This document shows positions 16,502 through 25,063 of a DNA stretch of 64,000 nucleotides, piece by piece. The notes beneath the pieces are model-generated. The model ran no database searches, had not been told where the DNA came from, and saw only the letters and a program-made list of their open reading frames with translations. This stretch comes from Pseudomonadota bacterium. GTDB lineage: Bacteria; Desulfobacterota; Desulfarculia; Desulfarculales; Desulfarculaceae. Each line of letters starts with the position of its first letter. Within the stretch, counting starts at the first letter, position 1. A program made the translations under genes and the position numbers. The stretch spans positions 1-64,000 of the forward strand of contig JAHIND010000002.1 in NCBI GenBank assembly GCA_018896025.1. Reading direction: 5' to 3'.

Positions 16502-17680
16502 CTAGGCCAGGCCTAGGCTCTTTGCCACTTGAGCCGCCCTCGCCCGCCAATCCTGTTGCCGGCCATAGGCCGCGATCCGCTCGCCGCGCGGGCAGCCTTT
16601 CAGGCCCTCCCTGAGATGGCGGATGAAACTGTCGGAGTCTGGGGCCACCCTGAGCGCGAACTGGTGCTCCGGGGGTATGTCCTGGATGGCAAAGGTGGAG
16701 ATGGTCTGTTTGCCGAAAATGAAATACTCGAACAGCTTGGCGGGAAAGGCCTTGGTCCAGGCCTCGTCCTGGCGCGAGGGGATCATGAACAGGTCGGCCT
16801 GCTGCAAGTAGGCGGAGAGCTCCTCCACCTTGCGGTGTCCCAGAAAATGGACGTTGGGGTATAGGGAGTGCAGCTTTTTGGCCTGGGCCTGAAAATGGGA
16901 GAACACCACCCCTAAGAAGACGAAGTTGACCTGGGGAAAGGCCTTAAAGGCAGGCTCCAACAGATCGAAGTCAATCCTTTCGTGCACCGTGCCCGAGAAC
17001 AGGATGCTGGGGCCGGGAGGATAATCCGGGGGCCTGGGGATGGAAGGGTCGGGGGAGAACTTGCCGAGGTCCACCCCATTGAGCAGGATTTTAGCCTTTA
17101 CATCCAAATAATCCTTTTCCGAGGCCTCGGCTATTTGATGGCCATTGGCAAAAACAACATCCGCCTCCCGGCAGAAATTCTTCAGCGCCGGCAGCAGCTC
17201 TTCCCGAGACATCTTCCATTCTTCCGCGAAATGGGACCAGGGGTCCTCTATGTCGATGGCGTAAAAGGAGGGCCGCATCCGGCGCACGAAAGGCTGGGAG
17301 ATCATGCGGCTGGACAGGACGACAATCTCCCTCCCCCGGAAAGGCTCCTGCCCCACGATACGGACCAGGAACTCGGTGAAGGCCTTCTGCCCCCAGGAAG
17401 GCCCCTCCGGCGGGATGTAGAGAACGTCCCGCCAACAATAGGTGGGCAGAACCGGACCGCCCACGGTCATGTGCAGCCGCTCCTGGATGCGCACCAAGGG
17501 GTGCCGGCGAAAGATGCTCTTGACCCGGCTGAGATAGCGCCCCCCCAGGGGGTAGTTCACGTAGAGCACGTGATGCCCCTGCTCGGCCAGGGCCTGGGCC
17601 AGGGGCTGGCTGCGGTTTTCCCGCTCCCAATAGGTCCAGGGCGCGAAGTATACGATCAGCGGCTTGGGGGGCTTAACCAT
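16502..17680 (-). CDS. Glycosyltransferase, GT-B fold
   Basis: A 392-residue cytosolic glycosyltransferase. The N-terminus (FAPWTYWERENRSQPLAQALAEQGHHVLYVNYPLGGRYLS) is a Rossmann-like acceptor domain. The C-terminal half has SILFSGTVHERIDFDLLE, VHFLGHRKVEELSAYLQQADLFMIPSRQDE and AFPAKLFEYFIFGKQTIST, the E-x7-E-like nucleotide-sugar site of family GT4/GT1-type enzymes. It follows the UDP-galactopyranose mutase gene by 35 bp, so it may transfer galactofuranose or build the glycan that contains it (inference). No other cell-surface polysaccharide genes are nearby. Confidence 0.85.
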   Translation of the reverse strand: MVKPPKPLIVYFAPWTYWERENRSQPLAQALAEQGHHVLYVNYPLGGRYLSRVKSIFRRHPLVRIQERLHMTVGGPVLPTYCWRDVLYIPPEGPSWGQKAFTEFLVRIVGQEPFRGREIVVLSSRMISQPFVRRMRPSFYAIDIEDPWSHFAEEWKMSREELLPALKNFCREADVVFANGHQIAEASEKDYLDVKAKILLNGVDLGKFSPDPSIPRPPDYPPGPSILFSGTVHERIDFDLLEPAFKAFPQVNFVFLGVVFSHFQAQAKKLHSLYPNVHFLGHRKVEELSAYLQQADLFMIPSRQDEAWTKAFPAKLFEYFIFGKQTISTFAIQDIPPEHQFALRVAPDSDSFIRHLREGLKGCPRGERIAAYGRQQDWRARAAQVAKSLGLA

Positions 17681-17715
17681 GGCGTATGTTTTTCTAAAGC
17701 GCCGCGCCCCAGGGG

Positions 17716-18879
17716 TCAGGCGAGCCGGGGCCTGTGCTGTTGGGGGTGGGCGGAGAACCTGGCGTGGAAAGCCAGCAGCGCCTGGGCTACGGCCTGGTCC
17801 ATGTTCAGGTAAGCATAGGTCGCCAAGCGCCCCAGGAAGGTGACGCTCTTTTCCCCGGCGGCTAGGGCGGCGTATTTCTTGTAGAGCGCGAGATTGCGGT
17901 CTGTGGGCACCGGATAGTAGGGTTCGTTTTCCTGGGTGTAGTCCTGGGGATACTCGCGAACCACGTTGGTGTGCGGCGTGTTTTGGCTGGTGGCGTGCTT
18001 AATCTCCACGATGCGGGTGTACTGCTCCGAGTTGGGGTAGTTCACCTGAAGATACGGCTGCCAAAAGCCGCTCTTGCCCTGCTGGGCCAGGCTACGGGCA
18101 CTGTGCGACTCCACCTCGAAGCGCAAGGAACGGTACTCCAGGCGGCCATAACCTGCCTGGAAGTATTCGTCTATGGGCCCGGTGTAAATCAGGTGGCGGT
18201 AGGTGAACGCCTCCTTGGCCTGACAAAAGTCCAGGCCCAGCCTCACCTCGAGGTTGGCTCCGCAGGTCTCCACCATGCGCTCGAACATGGCCGTGTAGCC
18301 GTCCTGGGGCAGGGCCTGAAAGCTTTCGTCGCAATAGCTGTCTTCCCGCGTGGTGCGGATGGGTATGCGCCCGCACACCGACGGGTGCAGATGCCGCGGC
18401 TGCTTGTTCCACTGCTTTTGGGTGTAGCCCTTGAAAAACTTCTCGTAGAACTCCACCCCCACCGAGGCCAGCATCACCTCTTCCGAATTTTGCGGCTCGT
18501 CGATGGGCAGCCTGTGCTCATCGAGCCAGCGGCGAAACTCATCCTGGCTGGACTCCCTGCCCACCAGTTGCTCGAAGGTCTTCAGGTTGATGGGAAAGCT
18601 CCAGTACCGGCCGCCGGTGAAGGACCTGGCGGCGTACCTGGTCCGGTGCCAGGCGGTGAACCTGCTAAGGTAATTGACCAACTCCGGGGTGTTGGTGCGG
18701 AAGTAGTGGGGGCCGTAGAGATGGGTCAAGACGCCGTTTCGGTCCGGTGCGTCATGGCAGTTGCCCCCGAGGTGCTCCCTGCGATCGATGAGCAGGCAGC
18801 GCCAGCCTAGTTGAGTGCACAGCCTTTCAGCCATCACCAACCCGGAGAGGCCCGCCCCAACCACCATCGCGTCGTACAT
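17716..18879 (-). CDS. glf: UDP-galactopyranose mutase
   Basis: A 387-residue flavoenzyme that interconverts UDP-galactopyranose and UDP-galactofuranose using reduced FAD. The FAD dinucleotide motif GAGLSGLVMAERL is at 8-20; IDRREHLGGNCHD, YGPHYFRTNTPEL and SFPINLKTFEQL match the family, as do KGYTQKQWNKQP and RIPIRTTREDSY. The end has RYPVP-like content (EPYYPVPTDRN) and FLGRLATYAYLNMDQAVAQAL. Length is normal for bacterial Glf (about 365-390). It is the first gene of a two-gene unit with a glycosyltransferase, pointing to a galactofuranose-containing surface glycan. Confidence 0.95.
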   Translation of the reverse strand: MYDAMVVGAGLSGLVMAERLCTQLGWRCLLIDRREHLGGNCHDAPDRNGVLTHLYGPHYFRTNTPELVNYLSRFTAWHRTRYAARSFTGGRYWSFPINLKTFEQLVGRESSQDEFRRWLDEHRLPIDEPQNSEEVMLASVGVEFYEKFFKGYTQKQWNKQPRHLHPSVCGRIPIRTTREDSYCDESFQALPQDGYTAMFERMVETCGANLEVRLGLDFCQAKEAFTYRHLIYTGPIDEYFQAGYGRLEYRSLRFEVESHSARSLAQQGKSGFWQPYLQVNYPNSEQYTRIVEIKHATSQNTPHTNVVREYPQDYTQENEPYYPVPTDRNLALYKKYAALAAGEKSVTFLGRLATYAYLNMDQAVAQALLAFHARFSAHPQQHRPRLA

Positions 18880-19079
18880 CGGATTTCCCTGGCCTAAGTT
18901 GTGCTATATCGCTTTGGTCCGTGCCGGGTTGCCCGGCCCGCAGGCCCGGCCGCCCAGGCCCGCGTCACCACGGCACCGGCATGCCCGGCAATATTACTTT
19001 TTATGCGGGGCCAGGCCCAGCAAAAGTTGGCTCTTATTGCGGTGGCGGGCAGGGCCGCGGCCGGGGGGGTTGGGGGCGG

Positions 19080-19253
19080 TTAGTCCACCCGCTCGAAGTA
19101 TTGTTTCTCCGAGCCGCACAGGGGACAGACCCAGTCCGCCGGCAGGTCGCCGAAGGCGGTGCCGGGCATCACCCCGTGCTCATAGTCTCCCTCTGCCGGG
19201 TCGTAGACGTAGCCGCAAGGGCATTCGTATTTGGTCTCATCATAGTCGGCCAT
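19080..19253 (-). CDS. Rubredoxin with an unusual CXC first knuckle
   Basis: A 57-residue electron carrier with one Fe(Cys)4 centre. The second knuckle is a standard [13 protein letters not shown]. The first reads [15 protein letters not shown]: only one residue separates the cysteines, where the common form is C-x-x-C-G-Y. The DNA reads TGC-CCT-TGC-GGC, so this is not a frame artefact inside the motif. The ATG at 19253 follows AGGATGAG. It is probably a stand-alone redox protein for oxygen or superoxide defence in an anaerobe. Confidence 0.9.
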   Translation of the reverse strand: MADYDETKYECPCGYVYDPAEGDYEHGVMPGTAFGDLPADWVCPLCGSEKQYFERVD

Positions 19254-19445
19254 TGCTGATCTCATCCTGCTTCGGTTTTGGGCGGCGCCGATGCCCAAGG
19301 CATCGGCAAGGCATACCCTTAATATAACCATGCTTCGCCCAATTGGAAGGGGGCGGGGGCAATCCCCCGGGAGCCCCGTTGCCCGGCGGCGTCGGAGGTG
19401 GGAGACGCCCTTGCCGGGGTTCGGGGACAAGAACAGCCGGTCCGC

Positions 19446-21032
19446 CTATTGCTGGGCGCCCAGCTCGGCGGGAATGGTGGTCACGGGAAGCACCACGGTG
19501 AAGGTGGCTCCCTGGCCCTCCTGGCTGCTGACCATGATGCGGCCGCTGTGCTTGGCCACGATGCCCTGGGACACGCTGAGCCCCAGGCCGGTGCCCTTGC
19601 CCTTGCCTTTGGTGGTGAAGAAGGGGTCGAAGATGGATGGCAGGATGTGGGCCGGGATTCCGCTGCCCGAGTCCATGACCTTCACCGCCAGGTAGTTGGG
19701 CTCGTCGGCGGGCAGCACCAGCACGTGGATATGGCCTCCCTTGGAGGAGGCGTCGATGGCATTTAGGATGAGGTTCAAAAACACCTGGCGCAGCTGCTGG
19801 CTGTCGCCGTGCACCCGGGGCAGGTTGCCCGAGGTCTGGAAATCTATCTTGATGCCCGAAAGCTTGATCTGGTTGCTGGCCAGGGCGATGGTTTCGCGCA
19901 GCAGCTCCGGCAGGTCCAGGGGCTCCAGCTGGCTGCCGCTCTCCCGGGCGAAGTCCAACAGGTTGCTGATGATCTTCTTGGCCCGCGAGGCCTCGCCCAC
20001 CACGTCGCCGATCATCTCCAGCCGCTCCTCGTCGTCCAGGTCGGCGTAGTCCTCCTGGAGCATGTGGGCGGTGAGGGTGATGTTGTTCATGGGGTTGTTA
20101 AGCTCGTGGGCCACCCCGGCGGTCAGGGTGCCCACCGCCCGCATCTTGTGCGACTGCACCAGCACCGCCTCGCGCTTTTCCAGCTCCTCGATCATGCTGT
20201 TGATGGCCAGAGCCAGTTCGGTGAACTCGTCGCGGTAGCGCCGGGTGGGGGTGAGCGGGGTGAAGTCGCCCGAGGCGATGCGGTTGGCGTATTGGCCGAA
20301 GCGGCCTATGGAGCTGAGCATGCGACTGCCCAGCAGATAGGCGTTCAGGCCCATACACAGCAGCAGCAGGCCCACCGAGTAGAACAGCAGCTGGCGCGAA
20401 CGGGTCAGCACTTCGGTGAGCGCCGTCTTTTCCTTGCTGAGCAGGCCCAGGGCGGCCGAGACCATCTGTTGGCCCTGGGCGCGAACCTGGCTCTGCACCC
20501 TGAGGCGCTCATTCTTGCTCAAGGCCTGCTCGCTTTGGGGCTGCTGGCCCAGCTTTTCCAGCAACTGCTGATAGCGGTGCAGGTTGGGCAGCATCTGCTC
20601 GCGCCAGCCCGTGCCCATGATGTCGGCCAGCTCCTCGGCGTTGCGGCTGAGGATGTTTTCGGCCTTAAAGACGTTGTCCTGGGCGTCGCTCAGGTTGGTG
20701 CCGTAGAGAAAGAAGTTCTTCTCAAAGCGGCGCGCCTGCTCCACCTCCATCACGTAGTCGTTGACGATCTCCAGAAAGCGGATCTTGCTTTCCATGCGCT
20801 GGAAGCTGGCCACCAGGGCGATGGCGATGGCGATGGCGATGAGGAAGGCCAGGGCGTTGCCCAAAAATATCTGCAAGCGCACGCTGAAACGGGGGCGGTT
20901 GAGCAGGGCCCGGCGGGCCTGCTCCGCGTCGCGGGCCAACCCCAGGCGCCCCTGCACCTCGGCCTCTTCCGTCACCTGCGGGGCCATCTCCGGCGGAGGC
21001 TGGCCGTTGCCCTGGATCGGGCTCTCAACCAT
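19446..21032 (-). CDS. Membrane sensor histidine kinase (module B)
   Basis: A 528-residue kinase. A cytosolic N-terminal tail (about 70 residues, Pro/Gln/Glu-rich) precedes TM1. The periplasmic helical domain has ARRFEKNFFLYG, nearly the same motif as the module A kinase. TM2, a HAMP linker, an H-box GVAHELNNPMNN and a HATPase domain with DSGSGIP and GTGLGLSVSQGIVAKHSG follow. The ATG at 21032 overlaps the lone receiver gene by eight bases, implying coupling. It is the last gene of the module B transcript. Partners are probably the lone receiver and the NtrC-type regulator at 25739. Confidence 0.9.
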   Translation of the reverse strand: MVESPIQGNGQPPPEMAPQVTEEAEVQGRLGLARDAEQARRALLNRPRFSVRLQIFLGNALAFLIAIAIAIALVASFQRMESKIRFLEIVNDYVMEVEQARRFEKNFFLYGTNLSDAQDNVFKAENILSRNAEELADIMGTGWREQMLPNLHRYQQLLEKLGQQPQSEQALSKNERLRVQSQVRAQGQQMVSAALGLLSKEKTALTEVLTRSRQLLFYSVGLLLLCMGLNAYLLGSRMLSSIGRFGQYANRIASGDFTPLTPTRRYRDEFTELALAINSMIEELEKREAVLVQSHKMRAVGTLTAGVAHELNNPMNNITLTAHMLQEDYADLDDEERLEMIGDVVGEASRAKKIISNLLDFARESGSQLEPLDLPELLRETIALASNQIKLSGIKIDFQTSGNLPRVHGDSQQLRQVFLNLILNAIDASSKGGHIHVLVLPADEPNYLAVKVMDSGSGIPAHILPSIFDPFFTTKGKGKGTGLGLSVSQGIVAKHSGRIMVSSQEGQGATFTVVLPVTTIPAELGAQQ

Positions 21033-21444
21033 TGGCCTTTTCCACCTCCACCACATCGAAGTCAATGTCCGAGCCCAGGGCGTGGGCCGCCTTGGCGATC
21101 ACCCGGCGCAGGTCGTCGGGTTTGAAAGGCTTGGCGATGAAATCGAAAGCGCCCTTTTCCATGGCCTCGCGGGCCAGGGACATCATGGCGTAGCCGGTTA
21201 TCATGATCACCTTGCTGCGGGGCCAGCGCTCGCGCACGAACTCCAGCACCTGCATGCCGTCTATCTGGTCCATGCGGATGTCGGTGACCACCACGTCGTA
21301 CTCTTTTTGGGCCATCTTGGCCAAAGCGAGCTCTGGGTCCTCGAAGACATCCACCTCGCAGCCTATCTTGGCCAGGGCGGGCTTGAGACGCCGCCCCACG
21401 ATGGGCTCGTCGTCCAGCAATAGCACCTGCAAATTACCTGACAT
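21025..21444 (-). CDS. Stand-alone receiver-domain response regulator (module B)
   Basis: A 139-residue CheY-like protein starting MSGNLQVLLLDDEPIVG after an AGGAGG site. It has Asp in VVTDIRMDQIDG, Thr in MITGYA, Lys in FIAKPFK and a short charged tail but no output domain. Its close match to the module A lone receiver suggests that both derive from one ancestral module. It overlaps the kinase gene and follows the second cytidylate-kinase-like gene by 58 bp. Confidence 0.9.
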   Translation of the reverse strand: MSGNLQVLLLDDEPIVGRRLKPALAKIGCEVDVFEDPELALAKMAQKEYDVVVTDIRMDQIDGMQVLEFVRERWPRSKVIMITGYAMMSLAREAMEKGAFDFIAKPFKPDDLRRVIAKAAHALGSDIDFDVVEVEKANG

Positions 21445-21502
21445 CACTCCACCTCCTATGACGTTGCCCCACAAGGAGCCCGCCGGTCAAGGACCCGCCC
21501 GT

Positions 21503-22324
21503 TCAGCGCGAGCTTTGGGCCGCCTGGCCGACCAGGTCCCTAATAATGTGCACCTCCACGTGGCGCACGCCCGGCAGCCCGCCGGCGATCTGGCGCACCA
21601 ACTCCTGCTTCTTGCGCTGGTCCTTTTTCAAGCTTTGTATGAAGACCACCACCGTGCCGTCGTTGGCCTCCACCCGGATTTCCGGGAACTGGCCCATGAG
21701 CTCGCGGCGCACGGCCGCCGCCAGGGCCTTGTCCTGCATCAGCTTGCGGGAATAGGTCATGGGCTGGAACTTGCGGTAGCCCACCGTGTCGCTGATGATC
21801 TCCACCGCCTTGTCCAACTCCAGGGTGCCCAGGCTTATGACCATGTCGTAGAGCGAGGCGTCGGTCTGGTCCAGGTTGTAGGTCTCCTCGGACCAGCGAC
21901 GCTCGTCCTTGGTCTGGCGCATCACCTGCTTGCGGGCCTTGTCCACGGAGAGTCCCTCAGCCTCGGCCAATGCCTCGGCCCGCTGCTCCGGCTCGTTGAT
22001 TATGCGAACCTTCAGGGCGTGGGACACCGCGCGCACATACATGTGGGCCGCCAAGCCGAAGCACACCACGCTGTCGTCCAAGAGCACGTTGAGGCAGGCC
22101 GCCTCGATGAGGCCGAGCAGCCGCTGGCGGCGGGCGCGCCGGGTAAGGAGGCCGGGAGCCTCGTCCAGGGCCCGGGCCAACTCCTCCTCGCTCACCTGGT
22201 TCTCCGTGGCCACGTAGTGCAACAGGTCGCGGCCCAAATAGCGGTAGCCCAGGGTGCCGGCCACCTTTTGGGAGATCTCGTCCCCCTGCTTGAAGTCGTC
22301 GGCTGATACGATTATCAACGGCAT
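21503..22324 (-). CDS. Cytidylate-kinase-like protein with BON-like C-terminus, degenerate P-loop
   Basis: A 273-residue protein of the cytidylate-kinase-like family. Shared features with its neighbour are GDEISQKVAGTLGYRYLGRDLL, CFGLAAHMYVRAVSHALKVRIINE, a helical lid with KDERRW and TDASLYDMVISLGTLELDKAVEII. Residues ~195-265 form a BON-like alpha/beta domain (VRVEAN-type strands and GVRHVEVHII). The segment that should bind phosphate reads VSADDFKQG and lacks the SRG-S-x-x-G signature, so it may bind but not phosphorylate nucleotides. A second, better preserved copy lies directly upstream at 22362, so the two may form a hetero-oligomer. Confidence 0.75.
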   Translation of the reverse strand: MPLIIVSADDFKQGDEISQKVAGTLGYRYLGRDLLHYVATENQVSEEELARALDEAPGLLTRRARRQRLLGLIEAACLNVLLDDSVVCFGLAAHMYVRAVSHALKVRIINEPEQRAEALAEAEGLSVDKARKQVMRQTKDERRWSEETYNLDQTDASLYDMVISLGTLELDKAVEIISDTVGYRKFQPMTYSRKLMQDKALAAAVRRELMGQFPEIRVEANDGTVVVFIQSLKKDQRKKQELVRQIAGGLPGVRHVEVHIIRDLVGQAAQSSR

Positions 22325-22361
22325 AGCATATACCTCTCCGGCGGCCGCGGGGGGCCGCTAA

Positions 22362-23183
22362 TCAGCAAGCCTCCGGGGGAAAGGGCTGGCCGGCGCGCAG
22401 CTCCAGGTGGTTGATCTCCGGCAGACCCTTGGCCAGGGGCTTGAGCTTTTCTTCCAAACGGTGGGCCCGGCGGTCGTCCTGCTTGGTGTAGACCATCACG
22501 TTGCCGAACTCGCTGGTCACCGCAATGTCCACGCACTCGTCTTCGGCCAGGGAGGCCTTCACCCGGCAGGCCAGGGCCAGGTCCTGGATCTTCTGCTGGG
22601 CCTCCACCGTGGTCTTGAAGCACTCGCGCCCGGCGGCCTGCACGATGAAGTCCACCGCATCGTCCACGGTGAGCTGGTTGATGTGGATCACCAGGTCGTA
22701 GAGCGAGGCGTCCCAGGGGTCCGCGCCGTAGAGGCTCTGGGTCCACTTGCGGCGCTCGGCGTCGTCCTTGAGCAGCAGGGAGCGGGCCTGGCTCTGGGTC
22801 AGGTTCTCGCGCTTCATCTCCGCGGCCACCCGGGCCTCCAGGTCGGCGATGATGCGCACCTTGAGCACGTGGGGCACGCCCTTGAGCAGCAGGTGCCCGG
22901 CCAGGCCGTGGTAGACCAGATCGTCTTTCACCGCCCGCTCGGTGAGGGCGGCGCGGATAAAGGCCAGGTAGCAGTACTTGCCGTGGGTGAAGCGCTCCAG
23001 CACCGAGGGCGCATCGTGAATGGCCCGCACCAGTTTGACCTCGGAGATGTGAAACTTCTCCGAGGCCTCCAAGAGCACGTCACGGCTCACTACCTGGTAG
23101 CCCATGCGCTGGGCTACCTTTTCGGCCACTTCTCGCCCCTTGCTGTAGGAGCCGCGGGATATGGTTATGATGGCCAAGGTCAA
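22362..23183 (-). CDS. Cytidylate-kinase-like protein with BON-like C-terminus
   Basis: A 273-residue protein whose N-terminus ITISRGSYSKGREVAEKVAQRMGYQVVSRDVLLEAS matches the family signature best among the three copies in the window. Further marks are YHGLAGHLLLKGVPHVLKVRIIADLEARV, a lid segment with DAERRKW and DASLYDLVIHINQLTVDDAVDFI. Residues ~185-262 are BON-like. The family is related to CMP kinase, but its substrate is not established; a housekeeping CMP kinase role is unlikely given the stress-module context. GGAGG precedes the start; the transporter gene ends nine bases upstream. Confidence 0.8.
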   Translation of the reverse strand: MTLAIITISRGSYSKGREVAEKVAQRMGYQVVSRDVLLEASEKFHISEVKLVRAIHDAPSVLERFTHGKYCYLAFIRAALTERAVKDDLVYHGLAGHLLLKGVPHVLKVRIIADLEARVAAEMKRENLTQSQARSLLLKDDAERRKWTQSLYGADPWDASLYDLVIHINQLTVDDAVDFIVQAAGRECFKTTVEAQQKIQDLALACRVKASLAEDECVDIAVTSEFGNVMVYTKQDDRRAHRLEEKLKPLAKGLPEINHLELRAGQPFPPEAC

Positions 23184-23192
23184 GACCTCCTT

Positions 23193-25004
23193 TTAGTAGA
23201 ACAGGTAGAGCATGGCTATCATTACCACCAGGAAGATGATGCTCACCACGCTGCCTGCTTTCATGAAATCCACGCTTCGGTAACGGCCCGGCCCCATGTA
23301 CAACGCGTTGACTTGGTGCGTGGGCAGGATGAAGGAGTTGCTCGTGGCCAGGCCCACCACCAGCGCGGCCAAGCGCGGGTCGGTGTGGGCGGCCAGGGCC
23401 ATGTTCACCACCAGGGGCACCAGGAGCACCGTGGCCCCCACGTTGGAGATGACCAGGGTGAACACCGTGGCCAGCAGGCCGATGACCGCCAGGAGCACGA
23501 TGGGCTCCACGGTGCCGATGGTGTTCAACACCGTGTGGGCGATCCAGGCGGCGGTGCCGGTCTTTTCGGTGGCGATGCCCAGGGGGATGAGCCCGCCCAG
23601 CAAAAACACGGTGCGCCAGTCCACGGCCTGGTAAGCCTCGTCGATGGACAGAACCCGGGTGAGGATCATGCCCAGGGCGCCGGTCATCAAGCACACCGAA
23701 AGCTGAATCTTGAACACTATGACCATTATAAGGGCCACGGCCAGCCAGATGCCCGCGAACATGGCCTTCTCCGGGCGCAGCTGGTCCGCGTCCAGAGGGG
23801 TGGTGAACAGCAAGCTGCCCTCGGCGTGCAACAGCTCCAGGCGCTTCCAGGTGCCGTGCAGCAGAATGGCGTCGCCCACCCTGAGCGGCAAATCGCCCAG
23901 CTCGGCCCGGTAGACCACGCCCTGGCGATAGACCGCCAAGGGGGTGATCTGGAAGCGCTCGGCCAGGTCCACCTGGTTCAGGGTCTTGCCCGCCAGGTTG
24001 GAGCGGGGCGCCACCACCGCCTCCACCGTGCCGCTGGCGTGGTCGGCCAGCTCGCCCTTGAACAGCTCCAGGTCCTCCTTGAGTTCCATGCCCTCTTCCT
24101 GGGCCATGCGGCGAACGTCCTTTTCCTGGCCGTAGACCACCAGGTCCACCCCGGAGCGGATCTCCTGGTCCGGGGCCGGACCCAGCACCTTGAAGTCCGG
24201 CGGCTCCACCATGCCCACCACGTTGATCAGGTATCGCCGGCGCAGGGCGTCCACGGTCACCGGCTCGCGGTAGTGGGTGAAGTCCTCGGGGGTGGTTAGC
24301 TCCCAGGGGCGTCCCAGCTCGTCGATGATCTGGTTTTCCTCCTGGCGCTCCTCGGCGGCGGGGCTGCTCTCGTCGCTCTTGCCGCCGCCGGGCAGGATGA
24401 AGCGGCCGAAGAACACGAAGCAGGCGATGCCCGCGGCCACCAGGGCCAGGCCCACCGGGGTCACGTCGAACAGGCCGAAGGGTTTGAGCTTAAAGGGAAC
24501 CATCAGGTCGTTGAGCAGGATCAGGGGGCTGGAGCCCACCAGGGTCACCGTGCCGCCCAGGATGGCCGAAAAACCGATGGGCATAAGAAGCTTGCCGATG
24601 GGTATCTTGAGGTTCTTGCTGATGCGCTGCACCGCGGGCAAGAACAGGGCGGCCGCCCCGATGTTCTGCATGAAGCTGGAGATGCCGGCCACGGTCAGGG
24701 AGATGAAGATGACGATGCGCGACTGGCTGTTACCCGCCACCTTGAGGATGGGGCCCACCAGCCGGTTCACCACCCCGGTCTTGTCCAGGCCCGCCCCTAT
24801 GATGATGACCGCGATGATCGACACCACCGCGTTGCTGGACAGGCCGGAAAAGGCCTCCTTGGGAGTCACCAGATGCAGCAGGGGCAGGGTCACCATCATC
24901 AAGATGGCCACCACGTCCACCCGCACCCATTCCACTATGAATAGAAATACCGCGACCCCGATCATGATCATGACCAGAATCATTTCAGCAGTTAGTGTAG
25001 GCAT
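23193..25004 (-). CDS. SLC13/DASS-type anion permease with two internal TrkA-C domains
   Basis: A 603-residue membrane protein. The N-terminal half has several helices with LFIVEWVRVDVVAILMM, LSSNAVVSIIAVIIIGAGLDKTGVV and SSFMQNIGAAALFLPAVQRI. A soluble centre (about 240-390) holds two TrkA-C-like modules (DFKVLGPAPDQEIRSGVDLVVYGQ and LPLRVGDAILLHG). The C-terminal half has LSIDEAYQAVDWRTVFLLGGLIPLG and SNVGATVLLVPLVVNMA. Family members move sulfate, dicarboxylates or related anions with Na+. In module A the same place is taken by a TauE-type transporter, which points to anion movement as the shared theme. Confidence 0.88.
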   Translation of the reverse strand: MPTLTAEMILVMIMIGVAVFLFIVEWVRVDVVAILMMVTLPLLHLVTPKEAFSGLSSNAVVSIIAVIIIGAGLDKTGVVNRLVGPILKVAGNSQSRIVIFISLTVAGISSFMQNIGAAALFLPAVQRISKNLKIPIGKLLMPIGFSAILGGTVTLVGSSPLILLNDLMVPFKLKPFGLFDVTPVGLALVAAGIACFVFFGRFILPGGGKSDESSPAAEERQEENQIIDELGRPWELTTPEDFTHYREPVTVDALRRRYLINVVGMVEPPDFKVLGPAPDQEIRSGVDLVVYGQEKDVRRMAQEEGMELKEDLELFKGELADHASGTVEAVVAPRSNLAGKTLNQVDLAERFQITPLAVYRQGVVYRAELGDLPLRVGDAILLHGTWKRLELLHAEGSLLFTTPLDADQLRPEKAMFAGIWLAVALIMVIVFKIQLSVCLMTGALGMILTRVLSIDEAYQAVDWRTVFLLGGLIPLGIATEKTGTAAWIAHTVLNTIGTVEPIVLLAVIGLLATVFTLVISNVGATVLLVPLVVNMALAAHTDPRLAALVVGLATSNSFILPTHQVNALYMGPGRYRSVDFMKAGSVVSIIFLVVMIAMLYLFY

Positions 25005-25063
25005 GAAAAGTCACCTTGCGCCGTTTGAATAAGTAGTTACCGATCCGTGGGGCATAGCGGCCA

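Noticed and set aside
22407..24299. Very long plus-strand open frame opposite the kinase-like and SLC13 genes
   Set aside because: It is a GC-driven shadow on the opposite strand, His/Gln/Gly-rich with no domain signature. The same applies to long frames opposite nifD, nifK, nifE, nifN and the efflux operon.
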